A stretch of 64,000 nt of DNA from Azospirillum fermentarium (GCF_025961205.1 NZ_JAOQNH010000003.1:1062501-1126500); one strand, 5' to 3'. Positions 33,860-42,839 are shown, counted from the first letter of the stretch. Numbers and translations: made by a program. Notes: a model not told the origin generated them from the sequence alone.

Positions 33860-34768
33860 ATGATCGTCCGCGCCACCGGCAGTTCCCTGTCCATGCTGTT
33901 CGCCATCCGTGGATCGGTGGTGCCGCAGATCTGGCCCCGCATGCTGGTGGTGGTTCTGGCCGCTGCCGTGGTGGTGGCGGTGCCCCATCTCTGGGCGCAG
34001 CCGCTCCCGTCCATCTCGCTGGCGCCGTTCAGCCTGATCGGGCTGGTGCTGTCGATCTTCCTCGGTTTCCGCAACAACGCCTGCTACGACCGCTGGTGGG
34101 AGGCGCGCAAACAGTGGGGCCACCTGATTGCCCAGGCCCGCGCCATCGGGCGGGAGTTTCCCGCCCTGCTGCCGGGGGATGCCGGCGAACGGGCCGTGCG
34201 GCGGGTGATCGGTTTTTGTGCCTGCCTGTCGGCGCGGCTGCGGGGGCGGGACGAGCTGGCCGCCGCCGTGCCGTGGATTCCCGCCGCCGAGGCCGTCCGC
34301 GTGGCCGCCGCCCGCAACAAGCCGCAGGCCATCACCCGCCTGCTGACCCACGAGATCATCGCCGCCCACCGGGCCGGGGCCTTCGGCGAAGTCACCCTGC
34401 GCCTGCTGGAAGACCGCATCGAGGAGATGAACGCCGTGCAGGCCGCGTGCGAGCGCATCCGCAGCACGCCGACGCCGTTCGCCTATTCGCTGCTGCTGCA
34501 CCGGACCTCGTGGATCTTCTGCCTGCTGTCGCCGTTCGGTCTGTGGGAGACGTGCGGCATCATGACTCCGCTGTTCAGCCTGGTGCTGGCCTATGCCTTC
34601 TTCGGGCTGGACGCGCTGGGCGACGAGCTGGAGGAGCCGTTCGGCACCCTGCCCAACGACCTGCCCCTCGACGCCATGGTCCGCATCATCGAAATCGACC
34701 TGCTGGAAGCGGTGGGCGAAGCCCATCTGCCGGAACCGGTCAAGCCGGTGAAGTATCAGTTGACGTGA
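33860..34768 (+). CDS. Bestrophin-family channel-like membrane protein
   Basis: This 302-residue protein has the bestrophin/UPF0187 signature FLGFRNNACYDRWWEARKQW after the first membrane helices and the C-terminal FFGLDALGDELEEPFG, the acidic region that binds cation in bestrophins. Bacterial members form pentameric ion channels. ATG 33860 follows hutF by 88 bases. The substrate ion is unknown. Confidence 0.9.
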   Translation: MIVRATGSSLSMLFAIRGSVVPQIWPRMLVVVLAAAVVVAVPHLWAQPLPSISLAPFSLIGLVLSIFLGFRNNACYDRWWEARKQWGHLIAQARAIGREFPALLPGDAGERAVRRVIGFCACLSARLRGRDELAAAVPWIPAAEAVRVAAARNKPQAITRLLTHEIIAAHRAGAFGEVTLRLLEDRIEEMNAVQAACERIRSTPTPFAYSLLLHRTSWIFCLLSPFGLWETCGIMTPLFSLVLAYAFFGLDALGDELEEPFGTLPNDLPLDAMVRIIEIDLLEAVGEAHLPEPVKPVKYQLT

Positions 34769-34822
34769 GACCAATCGTTCGCAACAGTGCTCGAGATCAT
34801 TGCGAGAGGGAAGTAGCCTGCC

Positions 34823-35516
34823 ATGCCATGGTCTGATTACGCGCTGGATACTTTCATTGCTCCAGGCTTATCTCGTCTCAAAAATGCTCCGCGCCGGAGA
34901 TACCGGCTTTTCCTAACTACCTTGGCTCATTGTATCTTAATCACATACTTAGAGCACGGTATGCAGAGGCGGCCATCATTAGCATAGCCAATGCTATTCG
35001 CCGCACCTCATTTGCTATCACAAATTACGGGGCCGGACGGCAGCATCTTCTGACATATGTCGAATCTTTGCCAGATCAAAAAATCTCAGCTTATTTTCAA
35101 GCTTTATCATATTTTGAAACGTGCATTCTTCATACTTACACAGCAATGCTTTTGTTCAAAGAATTTTTCCGAGAAAACGAACAACTTAAAAATTATTTTT
35201 GCGAATCCACGAAAGAGATAGTCGATTTTAATAATGCAATCAAACATTTTGATGAAGACATAAAAAAAATTTTAAGAATGGTAAAAATGGGAAACCTCTC
35301 TTGAACCCCATATGGATTACCGGAGATAGCATTGAGTGCTTAACACGCAAAGATAAACCAAAATGTGACGATCTTCCAGCACGTGAAAAGGGCTCAGAAT
35401 ACAGCCTATCATTTTGTGATCTTGCCGAAAAATTAAAAAATCTGGACGAAATTTCAAAAATCTTATCAACGAAAGTACCTGAAAATACCTTGGCCGAGCA
35501 AAGCGGATTAAATTAG
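34823..35516 (+). pseudogene. AT-rich gene broken by two probable frameshifts
   Basis: Three successive plus-strand frames read as one protein. ATG 34823 gives MPWSDYALDTFIAPGLSRLKNAP. Near 34880-34897 the sense continues in another frame (EIPAFPNYLGSLYLNHILRA, open to 35304). At 35301-35304 (TTGA) it continues in a third (NPIWITGDSIECL to 35516). The joins are inferred from continuity of composition and a family-like flow; an A5 run lies at the first. The second join could instead be translational coupling or programmed slippage. GC is far below the flanks, suggesting acquired DNA. A start within the middle frame (TTG 34930) would give a 124-residue protein if that part is intact. Function is not recognised. 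Confidence 0.5.
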
Positions 35517-35563
35517 GAAAGAAGAATGGTTGCCAACGCCACTCCCGCAACGAAGGGTATCGC

Positions 35564-35592
35564 TTGACGGTTAGGTCCATTGGACCTATCAT
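35564..35592 (+). promoter_or_regulatory. Sigma-70-type promoter of the coiled-coil/XRE pair
   Basis: TTGACG (35564-35569), 17 bases, TATCAT (35587-35592) is close to consensus. It lies 33 bases before the ATG at 35626. The spacer is filled by the operator dyad. Confidence 0.65.
35572..35588. promoter_or_regulatory. Perfect 17-bp operator within the promoter spacer
   Basis: TAGGTCCA-T-TGGACCTA is an exact 8-1-8 dyad between the -35 and -10 hexamers. A bound dimer would block RNA polymerase. The XRE protein encoded two genes downstream (35859-36065) is the obvious candidate repressor. Confidence 0.65.
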
Positions 35593-35625
35593 GATTTATG
35601 AGACTGCGGATACCCTGGGAACGCC

Positions 35626-35862
35626 ATGAACAACGAAACCGTCGAACGTCATCTGGACACCGTTGACCAGCGTCTTTCGGCGATTGAGGCGGAACAGCGT
35701 CGGCAGGCCGGCGACATCGCGGAAATGAAGGAACTGCTGAAGGTGATGTATCCCCTCTTGGTGGCGTCGAACGCTCGTGGGGAGGAGCAGTCCAAGCGGA
35801 TCGACGACCTGAACCGCATGGTCGCATCCCTCATCCCCAGCAAAATCGCCGCCGTGGGATGA
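35626..35862 (+). CDS. Small coiled-coil protein
   Basis: This 78-residue acidic helical protein (VERHLDTVDQRLSAIEAEQ followed by RQAGDIAEMKELLKVM and SKRIDDLNRMVASL) has heptad character over most of its length, so it probably oligomerises. GGGAAC precedes the ATG. The stop overlaps the start of the XRE gene (ATGA). Function is unknown. The arrangement small partner + XRE + operator resembles toxin-antitoxin or phage-type control pairs, but no toxin motif is visible. Confidence 0.7.
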   Translation: MNNETVERHLDTVDQRLSAIEAEQRRQAGDIAEMKELLKVMYPLLVASNARGEEQSKRIDDLNRMVASLIPSKIAAVG

Positions 35863-36065
35863 CGCCTGAGGCCTTCAAGGAGGCACGGCACACGTTGGGG
35901 CTGTCGGCCCAGGGGATGGCCGATGCTTTGGGAGTCGCAGAAGGACGCACCGTCCGCCGGTGGGAGGCCGGGGACCGGGATATTCCCGGCCCGGCCATCG
36001 CCCTGCTGCGCATCTGGCTGGACCCCCGCTGCCCGTCCTGGGCGAAGCCTTGGCAGACACCATAA
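35859..36065 (+). CDS. XRE-type helix-turn-helix protein
   Basis: These 68 residues are little more than one DNA-binding domain: FKEARHTLGLSAQGMADALGVAEGRTVRRWEAGDRDIPGPA, with the recognition helix around TVRRWEAG. It is translationally coupled to the coiled-coil gene and is the likely autorepressor at the dyad 35572-35588. It lies 32 bases upstream of pabB and may be co-transcribed with it. Confidence 0.78.
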   Translation: MTPEAFKEARHTLGLSAQGMADALGVAEGRTVRRWEAGDRDIPGPAIALLRIWLDPRCPSWAKPWQTP

Positions 36066-36097
36066 GGCTGCCGCGGATAATAAGAAGGTCGGGCGTC

Positions 36098-37546
36098 ATG
36101 GGTGTCACGATCCGCCGGGGACCGGCGGGGGAATTCTGTCTGGCGGTGTGGGAGCTTCCCGCGCGCGATCCGGTGGCGGCCTTCGCCCCGTTCGCGGACA
36201 CCCCCTTTGCCGCCCTGCTGCACGGGGCGGCGGATGCCGGCGGGCGGGGGCGGTTCAGCATCATCGCCGCCGATCCCTTCCGCACCATCACGGCCCACGG
36301 CACCCGCGTCACCGTGGATGGACGGGCGGTGGCCGGCGATCCCTTCACGGTTCTGGAACGGGAACTGGCGGCCCACACCCTGCCCCCCGGCGTGGCGCCG
36401 GAACCGTTCGGTGGCGGGGCCGTCGGCTTTCTGGGGTACGAGCTGGGGCGGGTGCTGGAGCGGCTGCCGGCCCGCCATGGTGACGGAGACGGCACCCCCG
36501 ACATGCTGGTGGGTCTGTACGACACCGCCGCCGTGTTCGACGCGCAGGATGGGCGCGCCTGGGTGGTGTCCACCGGCTTTCCCGACACCGAACCCGCCGC
36601 CCGCCAGGCCCGCGCGCTGGCCCGCGGGGCGGCGCTGGCCGAACGGCTGGCGCACGCACCCGGTCCCTTGCCCCCGCCCGCCGCCGGCACCGCCCGCTGG
36701 ACCGCGGAGATGACGCGGGGCCAGTACACGGCCCAGGTGGCGCGGGTGCTGGACTACATCCGGGCCGGCGACATCTTCCAGGCCAATTTCACCGGGCGGT
36801 TTCTGGCGGACAGGCCGGCGGGGGTGGGGGTGTTCGATCTCTACCGCCGGCTGCTGGCTCAAAGCCCGGCGCCCTTTGCCGCCTGTCTGACCGGGGATGG
36901 GGGGTACGGCATCGCCAGCGCCTCGCCCGAACGCTTCATCCGGCTGTCCGCCGACGGGGCCATCGAAACCCGCCCCATCAAGGGCACCCGCCCCCGCGGG
37001 CGCTCAGGAGACGAGGACGCGGCCCTGGCCGCCGATCTGGCCGCCAGCGTCAAGGACCGCGCGGAAAACCTGATGATCACCGACCTCTTGCGCAACGACA
37101 TCGGGCGGGTGGCGCGCATCGGGTCGGTGCGGGTGCCATCCCTGTGCGCGGTGGAGACCTTCGCGTCGGTCCATCATCTGGTCTCGGTGGTGGAGGGACG
37201 GTTGCGTCCCGGCATCGGACCGGTGGGCCTGCTGCGCGCCACCTTCCCCGGCGGGTCCATCACCGGGGCGCCCAAGATCCGCGCCATGGAAATCATCGAC
37301 GAGCTGGAGGCCGCCCGCCGCGGCCCCTATTGCGGATCGGCGGTGTGGATCGGATTCGACGGCGCCATGGACAGCAGCATCCTGATCCGCACCCTGACCG
37401 TCACGCCCGCCCAGGTGGTGGCGCAGGCCGGCGGCGGTATCGTCGCGGATTCCGACCCCGGGCTGGAGCATGACGAAATGATGGTCAAGATTGCCCCTCT
37501 GCTACGGTCGGTGGAGGCACAGACAAAACCGCCCGCGGCAAAATAG
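36098..37546 (+). CDS. pabB: Aminodeoxychorismate synthase component I
   Basis: This 482-residue chorismate-binding enzyme of the PabB/TrpE family has SPERFIRL, the diagnostic PIKGTRPRG (Lys in the PabB-type PIKGT motif), RAENLMITDLLRNDIGR, and FPGGSITGAPKIRAMEII. With a glutamine amidotransferase partner (not in this window) it makes 4-amino-4-deoxychorismate for folate. The ATG at 36098 (MGVTIRR) is chosen; the open frame upstream overlaps the XRE gene. No fused lyase domain is present. Confidence 0.9.
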   Translation: MGVTIRRGPAGEFCLAVWELPARDPVAAFAPFADTPFAALLHGAADAGGRGRFSIIAADPFRTITAHGTRVTVDGRAVAGDPFTVLERELAAHTLPPGVAPEPFGGGAVGFLGYELGRVLERLPARHGDGDGTPDMLVGLYDTAAVFDAQDGRAWVVSTGFPDTEPAARQARALARGAALAERLAHAPGPLPPPAAGTARWTAEMTRGQYTAQVARVLDYIRAGDIFQANFTGRFLADRPAGVGVFDLYRRLLAQSPAPFAACLTGDGGYGIASASPERFIRLSADGAIETRPIKGTRPRGRSGDEDAALAADLAASVKDRAENLMITDLLRNDIGRVARIGSVRVPSLCAVETFASVHHLVSVVEGRLRPGIGPVGLLRATFPGGSITGAPKIRAMEIIDELEAARRGPYCGSAVWIGFDGAMDSSILIRTLTVTPAQVVAQAGGGIVADSDPGLEHDEMMVKIAPLLRSVEAQTKPPAAK

Positions 37547-37642
37547 GGCCGGGGACCGTTCCGGGAAAACGCCGCTTGCGCGGGCGCCGTTGTGTTCCTA
37601 CCCTCTCCATTCCTTATCGGCATCACAGTGCTCGTGGCACGC

Positions 37643-39136
37643 ATGGCCTTGTTTTCGCGGGAAAATCGTTATGGTCTTTTCGCCTTTCTCGCCCTGCTGG
37701 CCGTGGCGTCCCCGGCACATGCCGTCCGCTTGACGCCGGAGGAACAGGCGTACCTGCGCGACAACCCGGTCATCCATTATTGCGCCGATCCCGACTGGGA
37801 ACCCTATGAGGTCATCACCGACCAGGGGTGGCACCGGGGCATCGCCGCCGACCTGCTGCGGCTGGCCGCGTCGCGGGTGGGAATGATGCTGACCGTGGTG
37901 CCGACCCGGACGTGGGAAGAGAGCATCGCCACCAGCCAGGCCGGCACCTGCAAGTTCCTGAGCTTCCTCAACCGCACGCCCAAACGCGACGCGTGGCTGA
38001 TCTTCACCGCCCCGCTGTTCGTCGATCCCAACGTCATCGTCACGCGGGAGGAGCACCCCCTGATCGACGATCTGGGCGGGCTGACGGGGGAAACCATGGT
38101 GCTGCCCAGCGGCACCGCCATGGAAGAACGGCTGACCACGGATTTTCCCAACCTGACCCTGACCACCGTCACCGCCGAGGCCGACGCCTTCGCCATGGTG
38201 TCGGACAAGCGGGCGTCGATGACCATGCGCTCCATGATCGTGGCGGTGCATGCCATCAAGAAGGGCGGATGGTTCAGCCTGAAGGTGGCCGGCACCGTGC
38301 CCGGCTATGAAAACCGCCTGCGCATCGGCGTCATCAAAAGCGAACCGCTGCTGCGCAGCATCCTGGACAAGGGCATCGCCACCATCACCGCCGACGAGCG
38401 GGAGCAGATCGCCAACCGCCACGTCGCCATCACCGTCCAGCAGAACATCGATTTCGAGGTGCTGTGGCGCATTCTGGCCGCCTGCGGGCTGGTGCTGGCC
38501 ACCAGCCTGTTCTGGATCGTCAAGCTGCGCCAGATGAACGAGAAGCTGCGCCGCCAGTCGCGCACCGACAGCCTGACCGGCATCGGCAACCGCAGCTACC
38601 TCAACGAACGGCTGCCCCAGGAAATCGACCGCGCCCGCCGCTATGGCCGCCCCTTTGCCGTGGTGCTGCTGGACATCGACCATTTCAAGGCGATCAACGA
38701 CCTGTACGGCCATCTGACGGGCGATGCCGTGCTGCGCCACTTCACCACCGTGATCCGGGCCACGGTGCGCACCACCGACATGCCGGGCCGCTGGGGCGGC
38801 GAGGAGTTTCTGGTGCTCTGTCCCGAAACCACCGCGGAACAGGCGCTGGCCCTGGCCCAACGCCTGTGCACGGCGGTGCGCGCCCATGATTTCCCCACCG
38901 GACGCACCCACACGGTCAGCGCCGGGGTGGCCGCCCTGATCCCGGACGACACGGTGGACGGCCTGCTGCACCGCGCCGACGCCGGGCTGTACCGCGCCAA
39001 GGCGGAGGGGCGGGACCGGGCCATGGCCCTCACCCCAGGCCCGGCAGAGACCCCAGATACGCTTCCTGCCAGCGGCGCCCCCGCTCCAGCTCCTCCAGAA
39101 GCCACTCGCGGAACGCCTGAATCTTCGGCAGCTTAG
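37643..39136 (+). CDS. Diguanylate cyclase with periplasmic solute-binding domain
   Basis: The protein of about 497 residues begins with a signal peptide (cleavage near SPAHA). A periplasmic type-3 solute-binding-like domain follows (VIHYCADPDWEPYE to about 240), then one membrane helix (ILAACGLVLATSLFWIV) and a cytosolic GGDEF domain. The active site is RWGGEEF, with I-site RTTD five residues before it. An amino-acid-like ligand sensed outside would control c-di-GMP inside. An in-frame GTG at 37592 is an alternative start. The Pro/Ala tail overlaps the convergent LysR gene by 107 bases. Confidence 0.87.
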   Translation: MALFSRENRYGLFAFLALLAVASPAHAVRLTPEEQAYLRDNPVIHYCADPDWEPYEVITDQGWHRGIAADLLRLAASRVGMMLTVVPTRTWEESIATSQAGTCKFLSFLNRTPKRDAWLIFTAPLFVDPNVIVTREEHPLIDDLGGLTGETMVLPSGTAMEERLTTDFPNLTLTTVTAEADAFAMVSDKRASMTMRSMIVAVHAIKKGGWFSLKVAGTVPGYENRLRIGVIKSEPLLRSILDKGIATITADEREQIANRHVAITVQQNIDFEVLWRILAACGLVLATSLFWIVKLRQMNEKLRRQSRTDSLTGIGNRSYLNERLPQEIDRARRYGRPFAVVLLDIDHFKAINDLYGHLTGDAVLRHFTTVIRATVRTTDMPGRWGGEEFLVLCPETTAEQALALAQRLCTAVRAHDFPTGRTHTVSAGVAALIPDDTVDGLLHRADAGLYRAKAEGRDRAMALTPGPAETPDTLPASGAPAPAPPEATRGTPESSAA

Positions 39137-39965
39137 CCGTCGATTTCAGCGTCACGAACCCGTGCCCCGGCACCCGCAGCGGCGGGACGGCAAAGGGCAC
39201 CACCAGCTTGCCCGCCTGCAGCTCCTGCTGCGCCAGCAGCAGGCTGTCCAGGCACACCCCCATCCCGTCCACCGCCGCGCTGATGGCCATGAACGAGCGG
39301 TCGAACCGCGGCCCGCGGTCGAGATCCAGCGCCACCTTGCGGTGACGGCGGTTCCAGTCGCGCCAGCCCATGATGTTGACTTCCGAATGGATCAGCACGT
39401 GGCGGCTCAGATCCTCGGGCCGGCGGATGGGGTTCAGCCCGTCGGCCAGCGCCGGCGAACACATGGGCACGATCAGGTCGTCGGGAAACATCTCCATCAC
39501 GCACCCCGCGGGCGGCGGGCCGGGGTTGTAGCGGACCGACACGTCGATGGCCCCCTGGGTCAGATCCACCATGCCGACCGACGCCTGCAGCCGCAGGTCG
39601 ATGGCCGGATGCAGGCTTTTCATGGCCGCCAGCCGCGGCATCAGCCATTGGGTCGCAAAGCTGGGCATGGAATGCACGGTCAGGATGGCGCCGCCCCCGG
39701 TGGTGGTGACGGTGCGCGTCGCCTCGTCGATGCGGGCGAAGGCCGCCGTCACCTCCGCCGCATACAGCCGCCCGGCGTCGGTCAGGGCCACCGACCGGTG
39801 AATCCGATGAAACAAAAGGACGCTGAGCTGATCCTCCAGCACCCTGACCTGATGGCTTATGGCGGAAGGCGTAACGGATAGTTCCTGTGCGGCAAGTGCG
39901 AAAGAACCGAGGCGTGCCGCGGCTTCGAACGCTTGAACAGCCTTGATCGACACCCGTCTCACCAT
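39030..39965 (-). CDS. LysR-family regulator (GcvA-like) of the transketolase/TRAP operon
   Basis: This 311-residue LysR protein has the HTH segment FEAAARLGSFALAAQELSVTPSAISHQVRVLE, of the GcvA/AmpR subgroup (AISHQVR). Its effector domain contains DVSVRYNPGPPP. ATG 39965 (MVRRVSIKAVQAF) is chosen over a TTG 14 codons upstream. It is divergent from the SDR gene that opens the ten-gene catabolic operon, so it is very probably the local activator. A T-N11-A dyad lies in the 217-base gap. Confidence 0.88.
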   Translation of the reverse strand: MVRRVSIKAVQAFEAAARLGSFALAAQELSVTPSAISHQVRVLEDQLSVLLFHRIHRSVALTDAGRLYAAEVTAAFARIDEATRTVTTTGGGAILTVHSMPSFATQWLMPRLAAMKSLHPAIDLRLQASVGMVDLTQGAIDVSVRYNPGPPPAGCVMEMFPDDLIVPMCSPALADGLNPIRRPEDLSRHVLIHSEVNIMGWRDWNRRHRKVALDLDRGPRFDRSFMAISAAVDGMGVCLDSLLLAQQELQAGKLVVPFAVPPLRVPGHGFVTLKSTAKLPKIQAFREWLLEELERGRRWQEAYLGSLPGLG

Positions 39966-39998
39966 GATCCGCCCCGTTTGTGCGTTGCACCGGATACA

Positions 39999-40011
39999 TG
40001 AATTCAATTCA
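39999..40011. promoter_or_regulatory. LysR-box dyad upstream of the catabolic operon
   Basis: TGAATT-C-AATTCA is a perfect 13-bp dyad of T-N11-A form, 34 bases before the LysR gene start and 172 bases before the SDR gene. It is the best LysR-type site in the divergent region. Confidence 0.5.
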
Positions 40012-40182
40012 ACGATTTGCGATCTTATTCGTTTGTCGGATTCATCTCAATAACCTACCCTCGTAGTCAGCCAAGCAGACCGCCACCACGGCGGGAAACC
40101 ACACGGCATCCCAATCAAGACCGACAAGCCCCAGCCGCGGCCCAGCGCCGCCACGGGCGGGCTTTGCCAAAAGGGAGCGACA

Positions 40183-40932
40183 ATGCTGCTGTCCAACAAG
40201 GTTTGCGTCATCACCGGCGCCGCATCGCGCCGGGGCATCGGGCGGGCCACCGCCCGGCTGTTCGCCCTGCACGGCGGGCGGGCCATCATCCTGGATCTCG
40301 ACGAGGGACAGGCCGCCGAAGCCGCCCTGGAACTGGGGGAGGCGCACCGCGGCCTTGCCTGTGACGTCACCGACAAGGAGGCTTGCTTCGCCGCCGCCCG
40401 GCGGGTGGTGGACGAATTCGGGCGCATCGACGTGCTGGTCAACAACGCCGGCATCACCCAGCCGCTGCGCTTCATGGACATCGGCCCGGAAAACTACGAC
40501 GCGGTGATGGACGTCAGCCTGCGCGGCACCCTCTACATGAGCCAGGCGGTGCTGCCGCACATGCGCGAGAAGCGGGCCGGCTCCATCGTGTGCATGTCGT
40601 CGGTGTCGGCCCAGCGCGGCGGCGGCATCTTCGGCGGCCCCCACTACAGCGCCGCCAAGGCCGGTGTCCTGGGCCTGGCCAAGGCGCTGGCGCGCGAGGC
40701 GGGGCCGGACGGCATCCGCGTCAATTCCATCACCCCCGGCCTGATCCAGACCGACATCACCGGCGGCAAGCTGACCGACGCCCTGCGCGCCGAGATCCTG
40801 AAGGGCATCCCGCTGAACCGGCTGGGCGATGCCGATGACGTGGCGCGGGCCTGCCTGTTCCTGGCCAGCGACCTGTCGTCCTACATCACCGGCGCCACGC
40901 TGGATGTGAACGGCGGCATGCTCATCCACTGA
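40183..40932 (+). CDS. SDR-family oxidoreductase
   Basis: This 249-residue classical short-chain dehydrogenase has the cofactor site VITGAASRRGIGRATA with Asp in IILDLDEG (NAD preference), the NNAG motif LVNNAGI, catalytic Ser in CMSSVSAQRGGG, YSAAK, and the C-terminal ITGATLDVNGGM. It opens the operon, with GGGAG before the ATG. Its likely task is oxidation of a polyol or sugar to the ketose, or of a hydroxyacid, that the transketolase downstream uses. The substrate cannot be read from sequence. Confidence 0.9.
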   Translation: MLLSNKVCVITGAASRRGIGRATARLFALHGGRAIILDLDEGQAAEAALELGEAHRGLACDVTDKEACFAAARRVVDEFGRIDVLVNNAGITQPLRFMDIGPENYDAVMDVSLRGTLYMSQAVLPHMREKRAGSIVCMSSVSAQRGGGIFGGPHYSAAKAGVLGLAKALAREAGPDGIRVNSITPGLIQTDITGGKLTDALRAEILKGIPLNRLGDADDVARACLFLASDLSSYITGATLDVNGGMLIH

Positions 40933-40965
40933 CCCTGTGCGTTTCTGGGAAAAAGGAGAACGAGG

Positions 40966-41829
40966 GTGGAAACCGACGTGAAGGGGGCGGGGCCGCTCCT
41001 GTCCAACACCTCCCTGGCCGAACGCGCCTACCGCATCCGCCGCACGGCGCTGCGCATGGGTGCCGTTCAGGGCCAGGGCTACATCGCCCAGGCGCTGGGC
41101 ATCGCCGACGTGCTGGCGGTGTCCTACTTCCACGCCCTGCGCTACCGGCCCGACGATCCCCATTGGGAAGGGCGCGACCGCTTCCTGCTGTCCATCGGCC
41201 ATTACGCCATCGCGCTCTACGCCGCGCTGATCGAGGCCGGCATCGTGCCCGAGGACGAGCTTGAGACCTATGGCTGCGACGACAGCCGCCTGCCGATGTC
41301 GGGCATGGCCGCCTACACGCCGGGGATGGAAATCACCGGCGGCTCGCTGGGCCAGGGGCTGGCGGTCGGGGTCGGCATGGCGCTGGGGCTGAAGCGCAAG
41401 AAATCGTCGTCGCTGGTCTACACCCTGTTTTCCGACGGCGAGCTGGACGAGGGGGCCACGTGGGAAGCGGCCCTGTCGGCGGCCCACCACACGCTGGACA
41501 ACCTGATCGGCATCATCGACGTCAACAACATGCAGGCCGACGGCCCGTCCATGGGCGTGCTGAGTTCCGAGCCGCTGGTGGCGAAGTGGGAAGCGTTCGG
41601 CTGGTTCACCCAGCGGGTGGACGGCAACGACATCGACGCGGTGACCGCCGCCATCGACGCCGCCCGCGCCCACGGCGGCTCCCGCCCCCGCGTCATCATC
41701 TGCGACACCAAGATGGCCAAGGGCGTGCCCTTCCTGGAAGCGCGGGAACGCAACCACTTCCTGCGGGTGGAAGCCGACGAATGGGCCAAGGCCCTGGATG
41801 CCCTTGATGCCGGGAGACAGCACGCATGA
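40966..41829 (+). CDS. Transketolase, N-terminal (TPP-binding) subunit
   Basis: This 287-residue protein corresponds to the first third of a transketolase. Features are GHYAIALYAALIEAG, the GGSLGQGLAVGVGMALG loop, and the TPP/metal segment FSDGELDEGATWEA...DVNNMQADG, where GDG is replaced by SDG. The start is GTG 40966 with AAAGGAGAA. The partner subunit follows with an ATGA overlap. Two-chain transketolases include sugar-specific forms such as AptAB (apulose-4-phosphate) and SqwGH (sulfofructose), so a non-standard substrate is likely. Confidence 0.9.
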   Translation: METDVKGAGPLLSNTSLAERAYRIRRTALRMGAVQGQGYIAQALGIADVLAVSYFHALRYRPDDPHWEGRDRFLLSIGHYAIALYAALIEAGIVPEDELETYGCDDSRLPMSGMAAYTPGMEITGGSLGQGLAVGVGMALGLKRKKSSSLVYTLFSDGELDEGATWEAALSAAHHTLDNLIGIIDVNNMQADGPSMGVLSSEPLVAKWEAFGWFTQRVDGNDIDAVTAAIDAARAHGGSRPRVIICDTKMAKGVPFLEARERNHFLRVEADEWAKALDALDAGRQHA

Positions 41830-42839
41830 GCACCGCCACCCCCGCCGCCGCTCCGGTGAAAAAGCCGCGCCTGACCACCTCCGCCATGATCGCGTCGATC
41901 GCGGGCGAGGGGCAGCGGACCAAGGCGGCGCCCTTCGGCACCGCGCTGGTGGAACTGGCCAAGACCCGCCCCGATCTGGTGGGGCTGACCGCCGATCTGG
42001 CGAAATACACCGACCTGCACGTCTTCGCCCAGGCCCACCCGGACCGTTTCTATCAGATGGGCATGGCCGAACAGCTTCTGATGGCCGCGGCCGCCGGGCT
42101 GGCGCGCGAAGGCTTCCTGCCCTTCGCCACCACCTACGCCGTCTTCGCGTCCCGCCGCGCCTACGACTTCATCTGCATGGCCATTGCGGAAGAGAAGCTG
42201 AACGTCAAGATCGCCTGCGCCCTGCCCGGCCTGACCACCGGCTACGGCCCCAGCCATCAGGCCACCGACGATCTGGCGATTTTCCGCGCCATGCCCAACC
42301 TGACCATCATTGATCCCTGCGATGCGCTGGATATCGAACAGGCGGTGCCGGCCATGGCCGCCCACGACGGCCCGGTCTACATGCGCCTGCTGCGCGGGAA
42401 CGTGCCGCTGGTGCTGGACGAGTACGATTACACGTTCGAGCTGGGCAAGGCCAAGATGCTGCGGGACGGCACCGATGTGCTGATCATCTCCAGCGGCTTC
42501 ATGACCATGCGGGCGCTGGAAGCGGCCAAGGAACTGGACGGCGACCGGGTATCGGCGGCGGTGCTCCACTGCCCCACCATCAAGCCGCTGGACGCGGAGA
42601 CCATCCTGCGCGAAGCGGCCAAGCCGGGCCGGCTGGTGGTGGTGGCGGAAAACCATTCCGCCATCGGCGGGCTGGGCGAAGCGGTGGCGGGGCTGCTGCT
42701 GCGCAACGGCGTGACGCCGGCGTTCCGCCAGATCGCCCTGCCCGACGCCTTTCTGGACGCGGGCGCCCTGCCCACCCTGCACGACCGCTACGGCATTTCC
42801 ACCGCGGCGGTGGTCCGGCAGATCAAGGGCTGGCTGTAA
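41826..42839 (+). CDS. Transketolase, C-terminal (pyrimidine-binding) subunit
   Basis: This 337-residue protein covers the PYR and C-terminal domains. The catalytic Glu is in FYQMGMAEQLLMAAAAG, followed by ATTYAVFASRRAYD, TTGYGPSHQATDD, and MRLLRGNVP. In the C-terminal domain IISSGFMTMRALEAAKEL and VAENHSAIGGLGEAVA are typical of split and DXS-like transketolases. It is coupled to the N-terminal subunit. The active site is formed only by the pair. Together the two chains have about 624 residues. Confidence 0.9.
   Translation: MSTATPAAAPVKKPRLTTSAMIASIAGEGQRTKAAPFGTALVELAKTRPDLVGLTADLAKYTDLHVFAQAHPDRFYQMGMAEQLLMAAAAGLAREGFLPFATTYAVFASRRAYDFICMAIAEEKLNVKIACALPGLTTGYGPSHQATDDLAIFRAMPNLTIIDPCDALDIEQAVPAMAAHDGPVYMRLLRGNVPLVLDEYDYTFELGKAKMLRDGTDVLIISSGFMTMRALEAAKELDGDRVSAAVLHCPTIKPLDAETILREAAKPGRLVVVAENHSAIGGLGEAVAGLLLRNGVTPAFRQIALPDAFLDAGALPTLHDRYGISTAAVVRQIKGWL

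Noticed and set aside
40966..42839. Pyruvate dehydrogenase E1 or DXP synthase as the identity of the two-subunit TPP enzyme
   Set aside because: Subunit lengths, the GGSLGQGL loop and operon context fit a split transketolase better. E1 alpha and beta motifs and an E2 gene are absent.
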